From: UBA4636 sp045534575
GTDB taxonomy: Bacteria; Bacillota; Clostridia; Christensenellales; Borkfalkiaceae
DNA: 64,000 nucleotides
Direction of reading: 5' to 3'
Assembly: GCA_045534575.1 (NCBI GenBank)
Contig: JAZSJZ010000001.1
Coordinates: 1 to 64,000 of the forward strand
How positions within the stretch are numbered: the stretch's first letter is position 1; each line of letters opens with the position of its first letter. Positions 48,824 to 60,000 of this stretch are shown here, one piece after another. The position numbers and the translations under genes were made by a program. Under the pieces are notes generated by a model. That model was not told the DNA's origin and ran no database searches. It saw only the letters and a program-made list of their open reading frames with translations.

Positions 48824-50041
48824 TTATTCGATGATTGAAGTAACAGTACCAGAACCAACAGTTCTACCACCTTCACGGATAGCGAAACGGAGACCTTCTT
48901 CAATAGCGATTGGAGTGATAAGAGAAACTTTGATTTCTACGTTATCGCCAGGCATAACCATTTCAGTACCTGCAGGAAGTTCGATAGTACCAGTAACGTC
49001 GGTAGTTCTAAAATAGAATTGAGGACGGTAGTTGTTGAAGAAAGGAGTGTGTCTACCACCTTCTTCTTTAGTCAATACGTAATCTTGACCCATGAAAGAA
49101 GTGTGAGGCTTAATTGAACCTGGTTTAGCAATAACTTGACCACGTTGGATAGCAGATCTATCAATACCTCTTAATAAGAGACCAACGTTATCGCCTGATT
49201 GAGCTTGGTCAAGGAGTTTTCTAAACATTTCAACACCGGTAATAACGGTAGTGTTAGTTTCCTTAATACCAACGATTTCAGCTTGGTCACCAACTTTGAT
49301 GATACCTCTTTCTACCTTACCAGTAGCAACGGTACCACGACCAGAAATGGTGAATACGTCTTCTACAGGGAGAATGAATGGCTTATCGTCGTCTCTTTCT
49401 GGGTTAGGAATGTAAGAGTCGATATTAGCCATGAGCTCAAGAATTGGTTGAGCTTCAGGTGATGCTAAAACTTCTTCATCTGAGCAACCAGAAGTTGCTT
49501 TTTCTAAAGCCTTGAAAGCAGAACCTCTAATGATAGGAGTATCATCGCCAGGGAATTCGTAAGCAGAGAGAAGTTCTCTAACTTCCATTTCAACAAGGTC
49601 GATAAGTTCTGGATCGTCAACAAGGTCAGTCTTGTTAAGGAAAACAACGATGTAAGGAACACCTACTTGACGAGCAAGAAGGATGTGTTCTCTAGTTTGT
49701 GGCATTGGACCATCAGTTGCAGCAACTACAAGGATTGCACCGTCCATTTGAGCAGCACCGGTGATCATGTTCTTAACGTAGTCGGCGTGGCCTGGGCAGT
49801 CAACGTGAGCGTAGTGACGAGCGTCAGTTTGGTATTCAACGTGTGCAGTGTTTATCGTGATACCTCTTGCCTTTTCTTCAGGTGCTTTATCGATTTCATC
49901 ATATTTCATCTTAGCAGCCTGACCTTTACAAGCCATAACCATAGTGATAGCAGCAGTAAGAGTAGTTTTACCGTGGTCTACGTGACCGATGGTACCTACG
50001 TTAACGTGTGTTTTACTTCTGTCAAATTTTTGTTTTGCCAT
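48824..50041 (-). CDS. tuf: Elongation factor Tu
   Basis: 405 residues, a few more than the usual 394-400. The P-loop GHVDHGKT (19-26), switch I RGITINTAHVEY, DCPGHADYVKNMITGAAQMDGAI and NKTD are intact, as are domain II and the C-terminal HTPFFNNYRPQFYFRTTDVTG. It delivers aminoacyl-tRNA to the ribosome. It is the last gene of the str operon, 78 nt after fusA, with GGAGG at 10 nt. Confidence 0.98.
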   Translation of the reverse strand: MAKQKFDRSKTHVNVGTIGHVDHGKTTLTAAITMVMACKGQAAKMKYDEIDKAPEEKARGITINTAHVEYQTDARHYAHVDCPGHADYVKNMITGAAQMDGAILVVAATDGPMPQTREHILLARQVGVPYIVVFLNKTDLVDDPELIDLVEMEVRELLSAYEFPGDDTPIIRGSAFKALEKATSGCSDEEVLASPEAQPILELMANIDSYIPNPERDDDKPFILPVEDVFTISGRGTVATGKVERGIIKVGDQAEIVGIKETNTTVITGVEMFRKLLDQAQSGDNVGLLLRGIDRSAIQRGQVIAKPGSIKPHTSFMGQDYVLTKEEGGRHTPFFNNYRPQFYFRTTDVTGTIELPAGTEMVMPGDNVEIKVSLITPIAIEEGLRFAIREGGRTVGSGTVTSIIE

Positions 50042-50119
50042 AAGTTTTGTTCCTCCGAATTTATCTTTTTATTTTTTATTTTTTTATATTTTGTGTGGAC
50101 GAGCCACTTTTTTTAAGGA

Positions 50120-52198
50120 TTATTCCTTACTCGCTCTTTCGCCAATAATCTTTTCAGCTACTGACTTTGGAACTTCATAATAGTGTGAGAATTGCATGGT
50201 GTATTGACCTCTACCTTGCGTTCTTGAACGAAGGTCGGTTGCATAACCAAACATTTCCGAAAGTGGAATGAAGCAATCGATAATCTTTGCGCCGTTTCTA
50301 TCATCTGTTCCGGTAATAGTGCCACGACGAGAAGATACGTCACCCATAAGGTCGCCAAAGTAATCTTCTGGGGTTACGATTTCTACCTTCATAATAGGCT
50401 CTAAGATAACAGGTTTTGCTCTCTTAACGCCGTCTTTAAACGCCATAGAACCAGCAATCTTGAACGCGATTTCCGAAGAGTCAACTTCGTGGAAACTACC
50501 ATCGTAAACGGTTGCCTTAAAGTCAACAACTTCGTAGCCCGCTAATATACCGTTCTTAGCCGCTTCTTCAATACCACGGCGAACAGGGTCGATATATTCC
50601 TTAGGAATACTACCGCCAACAGTCTTATCTTCGAATACAAAGCCTTGTCCTGCTTCGAGTGGTTCGAAGGTAACTTTACAGTGACCGTATTGACCTTTAC
50701 CACCAGATTGACGCTTATACATACCTTCAGCATCAACGGTTGAGCGGAATGTTTCTCTATAAGCAACTTGTGGCTTACCGTTTTTAGCTTCTACCTTGAA
50801 TTCACGAAGAAGTCTATCAACCATAATCTCAAGGTGCAACTCGCCCATACCAGCGATAATGGTTTGACCTGTTTCTTGGTCGGTATTAGTCTTAAAGGTT
50901 GGGTCTTCTTCAGCAAGTTTAATAAGAGCAAGCGTCATCTTTTCTTGACCTTGTTTGGTCTTAGGTTCGATAGCAACTCTAATAACTGGTTCTGGGAATT
51001 CCATTTGCTCTAAGATGATTGGAGCGTTTTCAGCACAAAGAGTATCACCAGTTGTGGTATCTTTTAAACCTACGATAGCGCAAATATCACCAGCGTAAAT
51101 TTCGTTGATTTCTTCACGGTGGTTAGCGTGCATAAGAAGAAGTCTTCCAACTCTTTCTTTTTTGCCTTTCGTGCTGTTATAAACGTAAGAACCGCTAGAT
51201 AAATGACCAGAATATGCTCTAAAGAAAGCAAGTTTACCTACGAATGGGTCAGATACGATTTTGAATGCAAGACCAGCAAAAGGTTCGTTATCTGCAGTCT
51301 TTCTTTCAACTTCGCCACCGTTTTTATCAACGCCTTGAACGTTAGGAACGTCTAATGGGCTAGGAAGAAGGTCAACGATAGCATCGAGAAGGTGTTGAAC
51401 ACCCTTGTTACGGTAAGAAGAACCGCAAAGAACAGGGGTAACCTTCATTTCGATAGTTGCTTTTCTTAAAGCCTTCTTAATTTCGTCAACGGTAAGTTCT
51501 TCGCCTTCTAGATACTTCATCATAAGTTCGTCATCTTGCTCAGCGCAGATATCTAAAAGTTGTTGACGATACATTTCAGCTTCGTCTTTATACTCGTCAG
51601 GAATTTCGATGATAGATTCATCAGTTCCTAAGTCGTTATTATAAATGATAGCGTTGTTTTGGATAAGGTCGATAATACCTTTGAAAGTATCTTCTTTACC
51701 GATAGGAAGCGTGATAGGAACAGCGTTAGTTTTTAATCTGTCACGCATCATTTCAACTGCGCCTTGGAAGTTTGCGCCGTTGATATCCATTTTGTTAACG
51801 TAAGCGATACGTGGAACACGATATTTGTCCGCTTGACGCCATACCGTTTCACTTTGAGGTTCAACACCGCCCTTTGCACAGAAAGTAGCAACGGCGCCGT
51901 CTAATACTCTTAAAGATCTTTCAACTTCAACGGTGAAGTCAACGTGGCCTGGCGTATCGATAATGTTAATACGGTTACCTTTCCAGAAACAAGTGGTAGC
52001 AGCAGAAGTGATGGTGATACCACGTTCTTGCTCTTGAACCATCCAGTCCATAGTAGCAGAACCATCGTGGGTTTCGCCAAGCTTATGCGTTTTACCGGTA
52101 TAGAACAAGATACGTTCAGTAGTGGTGGTTTTTCCGGCGTCAATGTGCGCCATAATGCCGATATTACGGGTATTTAATAAATCAACTTGTCTTGGCAT
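50120..52198 (-). CDS. fusA: Elongation factor G
   Basis: 692 residues, standard. The P-loop AHIDAGKTT, DTPGHVDFTVEVERSLRVLDGAV and NKMD are canonical, in contrast to the paralogue at 5868. Domain IV (YKRQSGGKGQYGHCKV, GSIPKEYIDPV) and domain V complete it. It drives translocation and, with RRF, ribosome recycling. Lies 11 nt after rpsG. Confidence 0.98.
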   Translation of the reverse strand: MPRQVDLLNTRNIGIMAHIDAGKTTTTERILFYTGKTHKLGETHDGSATMDWMVQEQERGITITSAATTCFWKGNRINIIDTPGHVDFTVEVERSLRVLDGAVATFCAKGGVEPQSETVWRQADKYRVPRIAYVNKMDINGANFQGAVEMMRDRLKTNAVPITLPIGKEDTFKGIIDLIQNNAIIYNNDLGTDESIIEIPDEYKDEAEMYRQQLLDICAEQDDELMMKYLEGEELTVDEIKKALRKATIEMKVTPVLCGSSYRNKGVQHLLDAIVDLLPSPLDVPNVQGVDKNGGEVERKTADNEPFAGLAFKIVSDPFVGKLAFFRAYSGHLSSGSYVYNSTKGKKERVGRLLLMHANHREEINEIYAGDICAIVGLKDTTTGDTLCAENAPIILEQMEFPEPVIRVAIEPKTKQGQEKMTLALIKLAEEDPTFKTNTDQETGQTIIAGMGELHLEIMVDRLLREFKVEAKNGKPQVAYRETFRSTVDAEGMYKRQSGGKGQYGHCKVTFEPLEAGQGFVFEDKTVGGSIPKEYIDPVRRGIEEAAKNGILAGYEVVDFKATVYDGSFHEVDSSEIAFKIAGSMAFKDGVKRAKPVILEPIMKVEIVTPEDYFGDLMGDVSSRRGTITGTDDRNGAKIIDCFIPLSEMFGYATDLRSRTQGRGQYTMQFSHYYEVPKSVAEKIIGERASKE

Positions 52199-52209
52199 AA
52201 GAAATCACC

Positions 52210-52680
52210 TTACCAACGGAAATGTGCAAAAGCTCTGTTAGCTTCAGCCATTCTGTGCATATCTTCTTTCTTCTTAACAGCACCACCGGTGTTGTTAGCA
52301 GCGTCCATAAGTTCGTTAGCAAGTCTTACGAACATATCACGGTCGCCTCTCTTTCTAGCGTTGATAACAATCCAACGGATAGCAAGAGTTTGTCTTCTTT
52401 CCTCTCTAATTTCGATTGGAACTTGATAGTTTGAACCGCCAACGCGTCTTGCCTTAACTTCGAGTTGTGGCTTAACGTTAGCAAGTGCTTGTTCAAATAA
52501 TTCCATAGCGTTTTGACCGGTTTTCTTTTCCATTTGATCGAAAGCGTCATAAACGATGGATTGTGCGATACCTTTCTTACCGTCTAGCATAACTTGGTTG
52601 ATAAGCTTTGCTACAACCTTGCTACCAAACTTAGGATCAGGTAACACGTCCCTTTTAGGGATGGAGCCTCTTCTTAACAT
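52210..52680 (-). CDS. rpsG: Ribosomal protein S7
   Basis: 156 residues, standard length. RRGSIPKRDVLPDPKFGSKVVAKLINQVM at the start and AFAHFRW at the end are typical of S7, which organises the 16S 3' major domain. In many bacteria S7 represses its own operon through the rpsL-rpsG spacer. Here that spacer (52681-52850) holds three strong hairpins. Confidence 0.98.
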   Translation of the reverse strand: MLRRGSIPKRDVLPDPKFGSKVVAKLINQVMLDGKKGIAQSIVYDAFDQMEKKTGQNAMELFEQALANVKPQLEVKARRVGGSNYQVPIEIREERRQTLAIRWIVINARKRGDRDMFVRLANELMDAANNTGGAVKKKEDMHRMAEANRAFAHFRW

Positions 52681-52703
52681 AATAATTTCCTCCTTTTAAA
52701 ATG

Positions 52704-52769
52704 ATGGGCATTGCCCAGTACAGCTATCGCAAAATAAATTTTGCGAACCTTCTGCCAAAAACCTTTGGC
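52704..52769. repeat. Three consecutive hairpins in the rpsL-rpsG spacer
   Basis: TGGGC-ATT-GCCCA (52704-52716), TCGCAAAA-TAAA-TTTTGCGA (52726-52745) and TGCCAAA-AACC-TTTGGCA (52752-52769). They could be an S7 autoregulatory site, a processing or stability element, or another hairpin train. Confidence 0.65.
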
Positions 52770-52850
52770 ATACTGCCTACTTTAATCGGGCGTAAATGAA
52801 TAATTCCGAAAATAAGTAGGGTAAAATTTTGCGGTTAGATTATTTGTTTA

Positions 52851-53222
52851 TTATTTAGGTTTCTTAGCGCCGTATTTACTGCGTGATTGTTTACGTTTTG
52901 CAACGCCTGCAGTATCTAACGTGCCACGGATGATATGGTATCTAACACCCGGTAAATCTCTAACCCTTCCGCCTCTAATGAGAACAGAACTGTGCTCTTG
53001 AAGGTTGTGACCTTCGCCAGGAATGTAGATAGTACCTTCCTGCTTGTTCGTGAGCCTAACTCTGGCGATTTTACGCATTGCTGAGTTTGGCTTTTTAGGA
53101 GAAGTCGTCGTAACAGAAAGGCATACGCCTCTTCTTTGAGGACATTCTTCTAAAATTGGCGACTTACTCTTTTCAACAGCGCTTCTTCTGCCGTGCTTAA
53201 TGAGTTGGTTAATCGTTGGCAT
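52851..53222 (-). CDS. rpsL: Ribosomal protein S12
   Basis: 123 residues from the ATG at 53222 (MPTINQLIKHGR, with AGGAGG upstream); the longer frame is only a read-through of the leader. KKPNSAMRKIARVRLT and GVRYHIIRG are standard. Position 43-equivalent in TTSPKKPNS is Lys, the streptomycin-sensitive form. First gene of the str operon. Confidence 0.98.
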   Translation of the reverse strand: MPTINQLIKHGRRSAVEKSKSPILEECPQRRGVCLSVTTTSPKKPNSAMRKIARVRLTNKQEGTIYIPGEGHNLQEHSSVLIRGGRVRDLPGVRYHIIRGTLDTAGVAKRKQSRSKYGAKKPK

Positions 53223-53303
53223 TTTTAGACCTCCTTCTATATTTTCGGAATATTTCAATCTTTGCCCCAAAGAGGAAAGATAAAAATCAAATTTAACACG
53301 CGA

Positions 53304-53324
53304 AAAAGGGTCAAAACCTTGACC
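53304..53324 (-). terminator. Possible attenuator hairpin in the rpsL leader
   Basis: On the minus strand GGTCAA-GGTT-TTGACC is followed by CTTTTTC. It lies between the promoter and rpsL. The 6-bp stem is weak. Confidence 0.4.
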
Positions 53325-53333
53325 TTCTCCGTA

Positions 53334-53362
53334 ATTTTAGCATTTTTAAACTTATTAGTCAA
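53334..53362 (-). promoter_or_regulatory. Promoter of the str operon
   Basis: TTGACT (53357-53362), 17-bp spacer, TAAAAT (53334-53339), independent of rpoBC. Confidence 0.8.
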
Positions 53363-53383
53363 TTATTTTTTGCTAATTTTCTT

Positions 53384-53415
53384 TGCTTGGAAGGGCGTTT
53401 TTGCCCTTCACTAGC
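53384..53415 (-). other. Hairpin downstream of rpoC
   Basis: GAAGGGC / GCCCTTC with an outer TTTGCT / AGCAAA stem, 15-46 nt after rpoC. There is no T-run on the minus strand, so it is a poor terminator and may be a 3'-end or processing hairpin. Confidence 0.45.
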
Positions 53416-53429
53416 AAAATTTATATATT

Positions 53430-56400
53430 TTAGATGTTATTGATAACTTGTGGGTTTAATTGCTTGTAATCTTTAACGCCCGTTCCCGCTGGAATAAGTT
53501 TACCGATAATAACGTTTTCCTTCAAACCTACTAATGGGTCAACCTTATTCTTAATTGCAGCCTCGGTAAGAACTCTTGCCGTTTCTTGGAAAGATGCAGC
53601 GGAAAGGAAACTTTCGGTTGCAAGCGATGCCTTTGTGATACCAAGAAGCATTCTCTTAACGGTAGCAGGTCTTTTGCCGTTTTCCATAGCCTTTAAGTTT
53701 TCTTCGTCGCTACGGATAATATCAACGAGTTCACCTGGGAGCATTGACGTATCGCCACAGTCTTCAACTCTTACCTTTCTTAGCATTTGACGAACGATAA
53801 TTTCAATGTGCTTATCGTTAATATCAACACCTTGAGAACGGTAAACCGATTGAACTTCACGCAAGATATAGTCTTGAACGCCTTTAGGTCCTTTTGTTCT
53901 TAAAATATCTTGTGGGTAAACTGAACCGCCCGTTAATACGTCGCCCGGTGCTACAATATCGCCCTCTTTAACGAGAAGAACTGAGCCGAACGGAATAAGA
54001 TAATCTTTAACAGCGTCTTTAGCGAGCACGTCGTCGCTTTGAACGATAACGTGAGGAACGCCGTCGCGTTCTTCAATAGTAACAACACCACTCGTTTCGC
54101 AAACGATTGCTTGACCTTTTGGTCTTCTCGATTCGAACAACTCTTCGATACGAGGTAAACCTTGAGTGATATCTCCCGCAGATGCAACACCGCCCGAGTG
54201 GAAGGTTCTCATTGTGAGCTGAGTGCCCGGTTCACCGATTGATTGCGCTGCAATAATACCAACTGATTCGCCGATATTAACAGGGAGCATGTTAGACATA
54301 TTCTTACCATAACACTTAACGCAAACGCCGTTTTTGCTCTTACAAGTAAAGATGCTTCTAATAAGAACTTGGGTAATACCAGCCTTAACAACAGCCTTTG
54401 CTTGCTCTTCGCTAATCATAGTGTCCGCAGGAACGATAACTTCGCCCGTTTTTGGATGACAAACGGCATCGATAGTCCATCTACCAACGAGTCTATCTTC
54501 AAGGCTTTCAATTTCCTTACCCTTTTCGTCAAGGATGGCAGAAATCATCATACCCTTAGGCTTTTCGCCGAGCGACTCGAAGCAGTCGTCCTCACGAACG
54601 ATAACGTTATGAGATACGTCAACTAAACGTCTAGTTAAGTAACCTGAGTCAGCCGTTTTTAAAGCGGTATCTGCTAGACCTTTACGACCACCGTGTGATG
54701 ATACGAAGTATTCTAGAACAGACAAGCCTTCACGGAAACTTGACTTAACAGGAATTTCAATTGTTCTACCGCTTGGGTCTTTCATAAGACCACGCATTGC
54801 GATAAGTTGTTGTAATTGAGATTGGTTACCACGCGCGCCCGAATCCATCATCATTGCGATAGGATTAAACTTATCGAGAGTGTGAGGTAAAATTTGACCA
54901 ATTTTCTTTTCAACCGCTTCCCAAACCGCAATAACACGGCGGTGGCGTTCGTCTTCAGTCAATAAACCAAGAGCCGCGTAGTTATTAATTTCGGCAACGT
55001 CTTTAGAAGCCGTTTCGATAAGTTCTTTCTTTTCGCCAGGAATCTTCATATCGAAAACGGAAGTCGTTAAACCGCTTATAGTTGAATATTTAAAGCCGAG
55101 TGCTTTAATATTATCGAGCGTTTCAGCCGTTTGAGGAGCACCGTTAACCTTGAAGCAGTTACCGATGATTTTCTTAAACGTGCCTTTAACAACCTCGTCG
55201 TTAACCTCTAAAAGAAGGTAATCTTCTTCCTTTTCTCTCTTGCAAATACCAAGATTTTGAGGAATTGCCTCGTTGAAGATAACTCTACCCGGCGTTGTTT
55301 TAATAATGCCCGTAATTTCTTTACCTTCAGGAGTTACTACCGTTCTTCTTACGAAAATTTCGTCTTGGAGGTGAATTTGCTTAGTTTGGTATGCTACGAT
55401 TGCTTCGTCAGCAGTGTAAATACCGCCCTTATACTCTACGCCCGCCTCATTTTCGGTAAAGGTTTCGTCATATTTTTTACCGTGAGCACGGCGTAAAATA
55501 GTTAAGTAGTAGCAACCTAAAATCATATCTTGCGATGGCGATAAAACAGGCTTACCGTCAGCAAGTTTTAAGATGTTGTTAGAAGATAGCATTAAGAAGC
55601 GTGCTTCAGCTTGAGCCTCGATAGAAAGTGGAACGTGAACAGCCATTTGGTCGCCGTCGAAGTCGGCGTTGAACGCGCCACAAACGAGTGGGTGAAGTTT
55701 GATTGCTCTACCATCGATTAAAACAGGTTCGAAGGCTTGAATTGATAGTCTGTGAAGGGTTGGAGCACGGTTTAATAAAACCGGATGGTCTTTGATAACC
55801 TCTTCCAAAATATCCCAAACAACAGGCTTCATGCGCTCAACGGTTCTTTTTGCGCTCTTAATGTTGTGGCTATAACCATTTTCGATAAGACGTTTCATTA
55901 CGAACGGCTTGAAAAGTTCAATAGCCATTTCTTTTGGCAAACCGCATTGATAAAGTTTAAGTTCCGGACCTACTACGATAACCGAACGGCCAGAATAGTC
56001 AACACGCTTACCCAAAAGGTTTTGACGGAATCTACCTTGCTTACCTTTGAGCATGCCTGATAACGACTTTAAGTCACGATTGCCAGCGCCAGAGAAGGCT
56101 TTACCACGCCTACCGTTATCGATAAGCGCATCAACAGCCTCTTGGAGCATTCTCTTTTCGTTCCTAATCATAATATCAGGAACGCCGAGTTCTAATAATC
56201 TTTTTAAACGGTTGTTTCTCGAAACAACTCTACGATAAAGTTCGTTCAAGTCGCTTGCGGCAAATCTACCGCCTTCGAGAGCAACCATTGGGCGAAGTTC
56301 TGGCGGAATAACAGGCAACACGTCCAAAATCATCCACTCTGGGCGGTTTCCGCTCTTTCTAAACGCCTCGATAATATCAAGTCTTTTAACGGCTTTAAGT

Positions 56401-57014
56401 TTCTTTTGACTAGAACTAGATTTTTCAACGATTTCTCTGCACTCTTCAGCCTCTTTATCTAAGTCAACAGCCATTAAAAGTTCTTTAATTGCTTCTGCGC
56501 CCGTGCCTACTTTTAAAGCATCTGCGCCGTATTTTTCTACCGCTTCACTATACTCAGTGTCGCTAATAACTTGCTTATAAGCAAAGTCGGTTGTGCCCGG
56601 ATCTAAAACTACAACGCCAGCAAAATATAAAACTTGCTCAAGTTGCTTAGGACCCATATCAAGAATAAGACCTATTCTTGAAGGCACGCCTCTAAAATAC
56701 CAAATGTGAGAAACGGGAGCGGCAAGTTCAATGTGCCCCATTCTTTCACGACGAACTTTCGCCCTAGTTACTTCAACGCCACACTTATCGCAAATAACGC
56801 CTTTATAGCGTATTCTTTTATACTTTCCGCAGTGACATTCCCAGTCCTTAGTAGGTCCAAAAATTCTTTCGCAAAAAAGTCCGTCTCTTTCTGGTTTTTG
56901 AGTTCTATAATTGATTGTCTCAGGCTTAGTAACTTCGCCGTAAGACCATCCTCTGATTTTTTCAGGAGATGCAATACCTATTTGAATTGAGTCAAAATTG
57001 TTAAGTTCAAACAT
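53430..57014 (-). CDS. rpoC: RNA polymerase beta-prime subunit
   Basis: 1194 residues, the Firmicute size. The N-terminal zinc site CHCGKYKRIRYKGVICDKCG, the catalytic NADFDGDQMAVH with three Mg-binding Asp, and the second zinc cluster (CKSKNGVCVKC) are present. It forms the active centre of RNA polymerase with RpoB. Starts 14 nt after rpoB with a GGGGG ribosome site. Confidence 0.98.
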   Translation of the reverse strand: MFELNNFDSIQIGIASPEKIRGWSYGEVTKPETINYRTQKPERDGLFCERIFGPTKDWECHCGKYKRIRYKGVICDKCGVEVTRAKVRRERMGHIELAAPVSHIWYFRGVPSRIGLILDMGPKQLEQVLYFAGVVVLDPGTTDFAYKQVISDTEYSEAVEKYGADALKVGTGAEAIKELLMAVDLDKEAEECREIVEKSSSSQKKLKAVKRLDIIEAFRKSGNRPEWMILDVLPVIPPELRPMVALEGGRFAASDLNELYRRVVSRNNRLKRLLELGVPDIMIRNEKRMLQEAVDALIDNGRRGKAFSGAGNRDLKSLSGMLKGKQGRFRQNLLGKRVDYSGRSVIVVGPELKLYQCGLPKEMAIELFKPFVMKRLIENGYSHNIKSAKRTVERMKPVVWDILEEVIKDHPVLLNRAPTLHRLSIQAFEPVLIDGRAIKLHPLVCGAFNADFDGDQMAVHVPLSIEAQAEARFLMLSSNNILKLADGKPVLSPSQDMILGCYYLTILRRAHGKKYDETFTENEAGVEYKGGIYTADEAIVAYQTKQIHLQDEIFVRRTVVTPEGKEITGIIKTTPGRVIFNEAIPQNLGICKREKEEDYLLLEVNDEVVKGTFKKIIGNCFKVNGAPQTAETLDNIKALGFKYSTISGLTTSVFDMKIPGEKKELIETASKDVAEINNYAALGLLTEDERHRRVIAVWEAVEKKIGQILPHTLDKFNPIAMMMDSGARGNQSQLQQLIAMRGLMKDPSGRTIEIPVKSSFREGLSVLEYFVSSHGGRKGLADTALKTADSGYLTRRLVDVSHNVIVREDDCFESLGEKPKGMMISAILDEKGKEIESLEDRLVGRWTIDAVCHPKTGEVIVPADTMISEEQAKAVVKAGITQVLIRSIFTCKSKNGVCVKCYGKNMSNMLPVNIGESVGIIAAQSIGEPGTQLTMRTFHSGGVASAGDITQGLPRIEELFESRRPKGQAIVCETSGVVTIEERDGVPHVIVQSDDVLAKDAVKDYLIPFGSVLLVKEGDIVAPGDVLTGGSVYPQDILRTKGPKGVQDYILREVQSVYRSQGVDINDKHIEIIVRQMLRKVRVEDCGDTSMLPGELVDIIRSDEENLKAMENGKRPATVKRMLLGITKASLATESFLSAASFQETARVLTEAAIKNKVDPLVGLKENVIIGKLIPAGTGVKDYKQLNPQVINNI

Positions 57015-57028
57015 TATTTAATTCCCCC

Positions 57029-60000
57029 TTATAATAAATCTTCGTCATCGTCGTCGTCAAAATCGCCATCCAAGAAATCAAGGTCGTCAAAATTATCGTC
57101 GTCCATATCTTCGATATCGGTAAAGTCCTCATCGCCAGATTTCTTATCGAATTCATCCATGATAAGACTATCGTCATCACCAGATACGGCAAAATCTTCG
57201 CTTTCTTGACCAAGGTCAAGTTCAACGTCCTCAAGTTTTTCTTGTTCAACGGCTCTTGGACGATCATCAACTTCATCATCCTCAAGTTCTTTGAGTGAAA
57301 TTTCGTCGCCCGTTTCGGTCAACACTTTCATATCTAAACCTAGCGATTGCAATTCTTTCAATAAAACTTTGAAAGATGCTGGAATACCCGGTTCTGAAAT
57401 ATCGTCGCCACGAACGATTGATTCGTAAGTTTTAACACGACCAACAACGTCGTCTGATTTTACTGTTAAAATTTCTTGCAAGATATGCGCTGCGCCGTAA
57501 GCTTCGAGCGCCCAAACTTCCATTTCACCAAATCTTTGTCCGCCGAATTGCGCTTTGCCGCCCAGTGGTTGTTGGGTAATGAGTGAGTAAGGACCGATTG
57601 ACCTTGCGTGAATTTTATCGTCAACGAGGTGGTGGAGTTTAATCATATACATTTGACCAACGGTTACCCTATTTTCAAAAGGCTCGCCCGTTCTGCCGTC
57701 GTATAGTTGAATTTTGCCGTCAACCTCGCCTTGAGGGTTAACGAAAGAACCCTCTTTCAATAATTCTCTAATATCTTCTTCGCTAGCGCCGTCAAAAACA
57801 GGCGTAGCAATCTTCCAGCCAAGTTGCTTGCAGATAAGACCTAAGTGAACTTCTAATACTTGACCGATATTCATACGAGAAGGAATACCGAGTGGGTTTA
57901 GAACGATTTGAAGTGGAGTGCCGTCTGCAAGGAAAGGCATATCGCACTTAGGAAGAACCTTAGAGATAACGCCCTTGTTACCGTGGCGTCCTGCCATTTT
58001 ATCGCCAACAGAGATTTTTCTCTTTTGAGCAATGTAAACTCTAACGAGTTTGTTAACGCCCGGCGACAACTCGTCCTTATTTTCTCTTGTGAATATTTTA
58101 ACGTCAACAACAACACCGCTTTCGCCGTGAGGAACTCTTAAAGAAGTATCTCTAACTTCTCTAACCTTTTCACCAAAGATAGCACGGAGAAGTCTTTCTT
58201 CTGGAGTGAGTTCAGTTTCGCCCTTAGGCGTTACTTTACCTACGAGAATATCACCGCTCATAACCTCTGCGCCGATACGGATAATACCATTTTCATCAAG
58301 GTCTTTGAGCGCATCTTCACCTACGTTAGGGATTTCACGAGTGATTTCTTCTTCACCAAGTTTAGTATCTCTAGCCTCGGTTTCGTGCTCTTCGATATGG
58401 ATAGACGTGAATAAGTCGTCCATAACGAGTTCTTCGCTAATTAAAATAGCGTCTTCATAGTTATAACCTTCCCAAGTTAGGAAGCCGATAAGAACGTTTC
58501 TACCAAGTGCCAATTCGCCGTTGCAAGTTGCAGGGCCATCAGCCAAAATATCGCCTTTTTTAACAACTTCGCCTTTAGATACGATGGCTTTTTGGTTAAG
58601 GCAAGTGCCTTGGTTAGAACGTTGGAATTTTTTAAGTTCGTAACTTGTAACAACGCCGTCATCGCCCGTAACTTCAATTTTGTTACCAGAAACTCTAGAA
58701 ACAACGCCGTCTTTTTCGGCAACAATCATAACGCCCGAGTCGTAAGCGATTTTTGCTTCAATACCCGTTGCAACGATTGCGTTTTCAGGACGGAGAAGTG
58801 GAACTGCTTGACGTTGCATGTTCGAGCCCATTAGCGCACGGTGGCTATCGTCCGTTTCAATGAACGGAATAAGGGCTGTTGCAACTGAAACAAGTTGCTT
58901 TGGAGAAACGTCCATATAGTCGATTTTTGACTTTGGCGCTTCGGTAATATCTTCTCTAAAACGGCAAGATACGATTTCGTTAACGAATTCGCCGTTTTTA
59001 TCAACAGGCTCGTTAGCCTCTGCAACGATGAAGTAATCTTCTTCGTCGGCAGTTAAATAGTCAACGTCTTCAGTAACAACGCCGTCTTTAACACGAAGGT
59101 ATGGCGATTCAATAAAGCCGTATTCATTAACCTTAGCGTAAGAAGAAAGCGAAGAAATAAGACCGATGTTTTGACCTTCTGGCGTTTCGATAGGACACAT
59201 TCTACCATAGTGCGTGTAGTGAACGTCACGAACTTCGAAGGTTGCTCTATCTCTGTTAATACCGCCAGGACCTAACGCAGAAAGTTTACGCTTGTGAGTA
59301 AGTTCTGCAATAGGGTTGGTTTGATCCATAAATTGCGATAATTGCGAAGAACCGAAGAACTCTTTAATCGCAGAGGTTACAGGGCGAATATTGATAAGAC
59401 CTTGCGGGGTTACTTCCTTAGGGTCTTGCGTTGCCATACGCTCTTTGATAAGTTTTTCAAGTCTTGCAATACCGATTCTAAATTGGTTTTGTAAAAGTTC
59501 GCCTACCGAACGAACACGACGATTTCCTAAGTGGTCGATGTTATCAATCGAGCCAATGCCAAAGTTTAAATCAAGGTTTAGCGAAATTGCCGCAACGATA
59601 TCGTCAACGGTAGCGTGTTTGTGGTTAAGTTTTTCTAAAAGCGGTTTAACCGTCTTTTTAGTTTCAGCAGAAATTTTCTCGGTTGGATTGGTTGCTAGAA
59701 TTTTGAAGAACTCAACGCACGCTTCAACGAATTTAATTCTTTGTTGACGGCGCTTTTCAGCGTTCTTTCTATCTTCTGGCTTTTCTTCACCGATAATTTC
59801 TTTCTCTTCAGTATAATATAAATCGTTAATCTCGTTAATGAGTTCGTTAGCCGTTTCTTCAACGCCCTTTAGCGCGCAAAGCTCGTTAACCTTTTGAGCA
59901 AACAACAAGGTTGGGTAGTGAATAGTTTTAATAAGACCAAACACCTTGTTCGAAACGCCCGTTACCGCTTCAAAACTTACTGCGTTGTTAGCGATAATCT

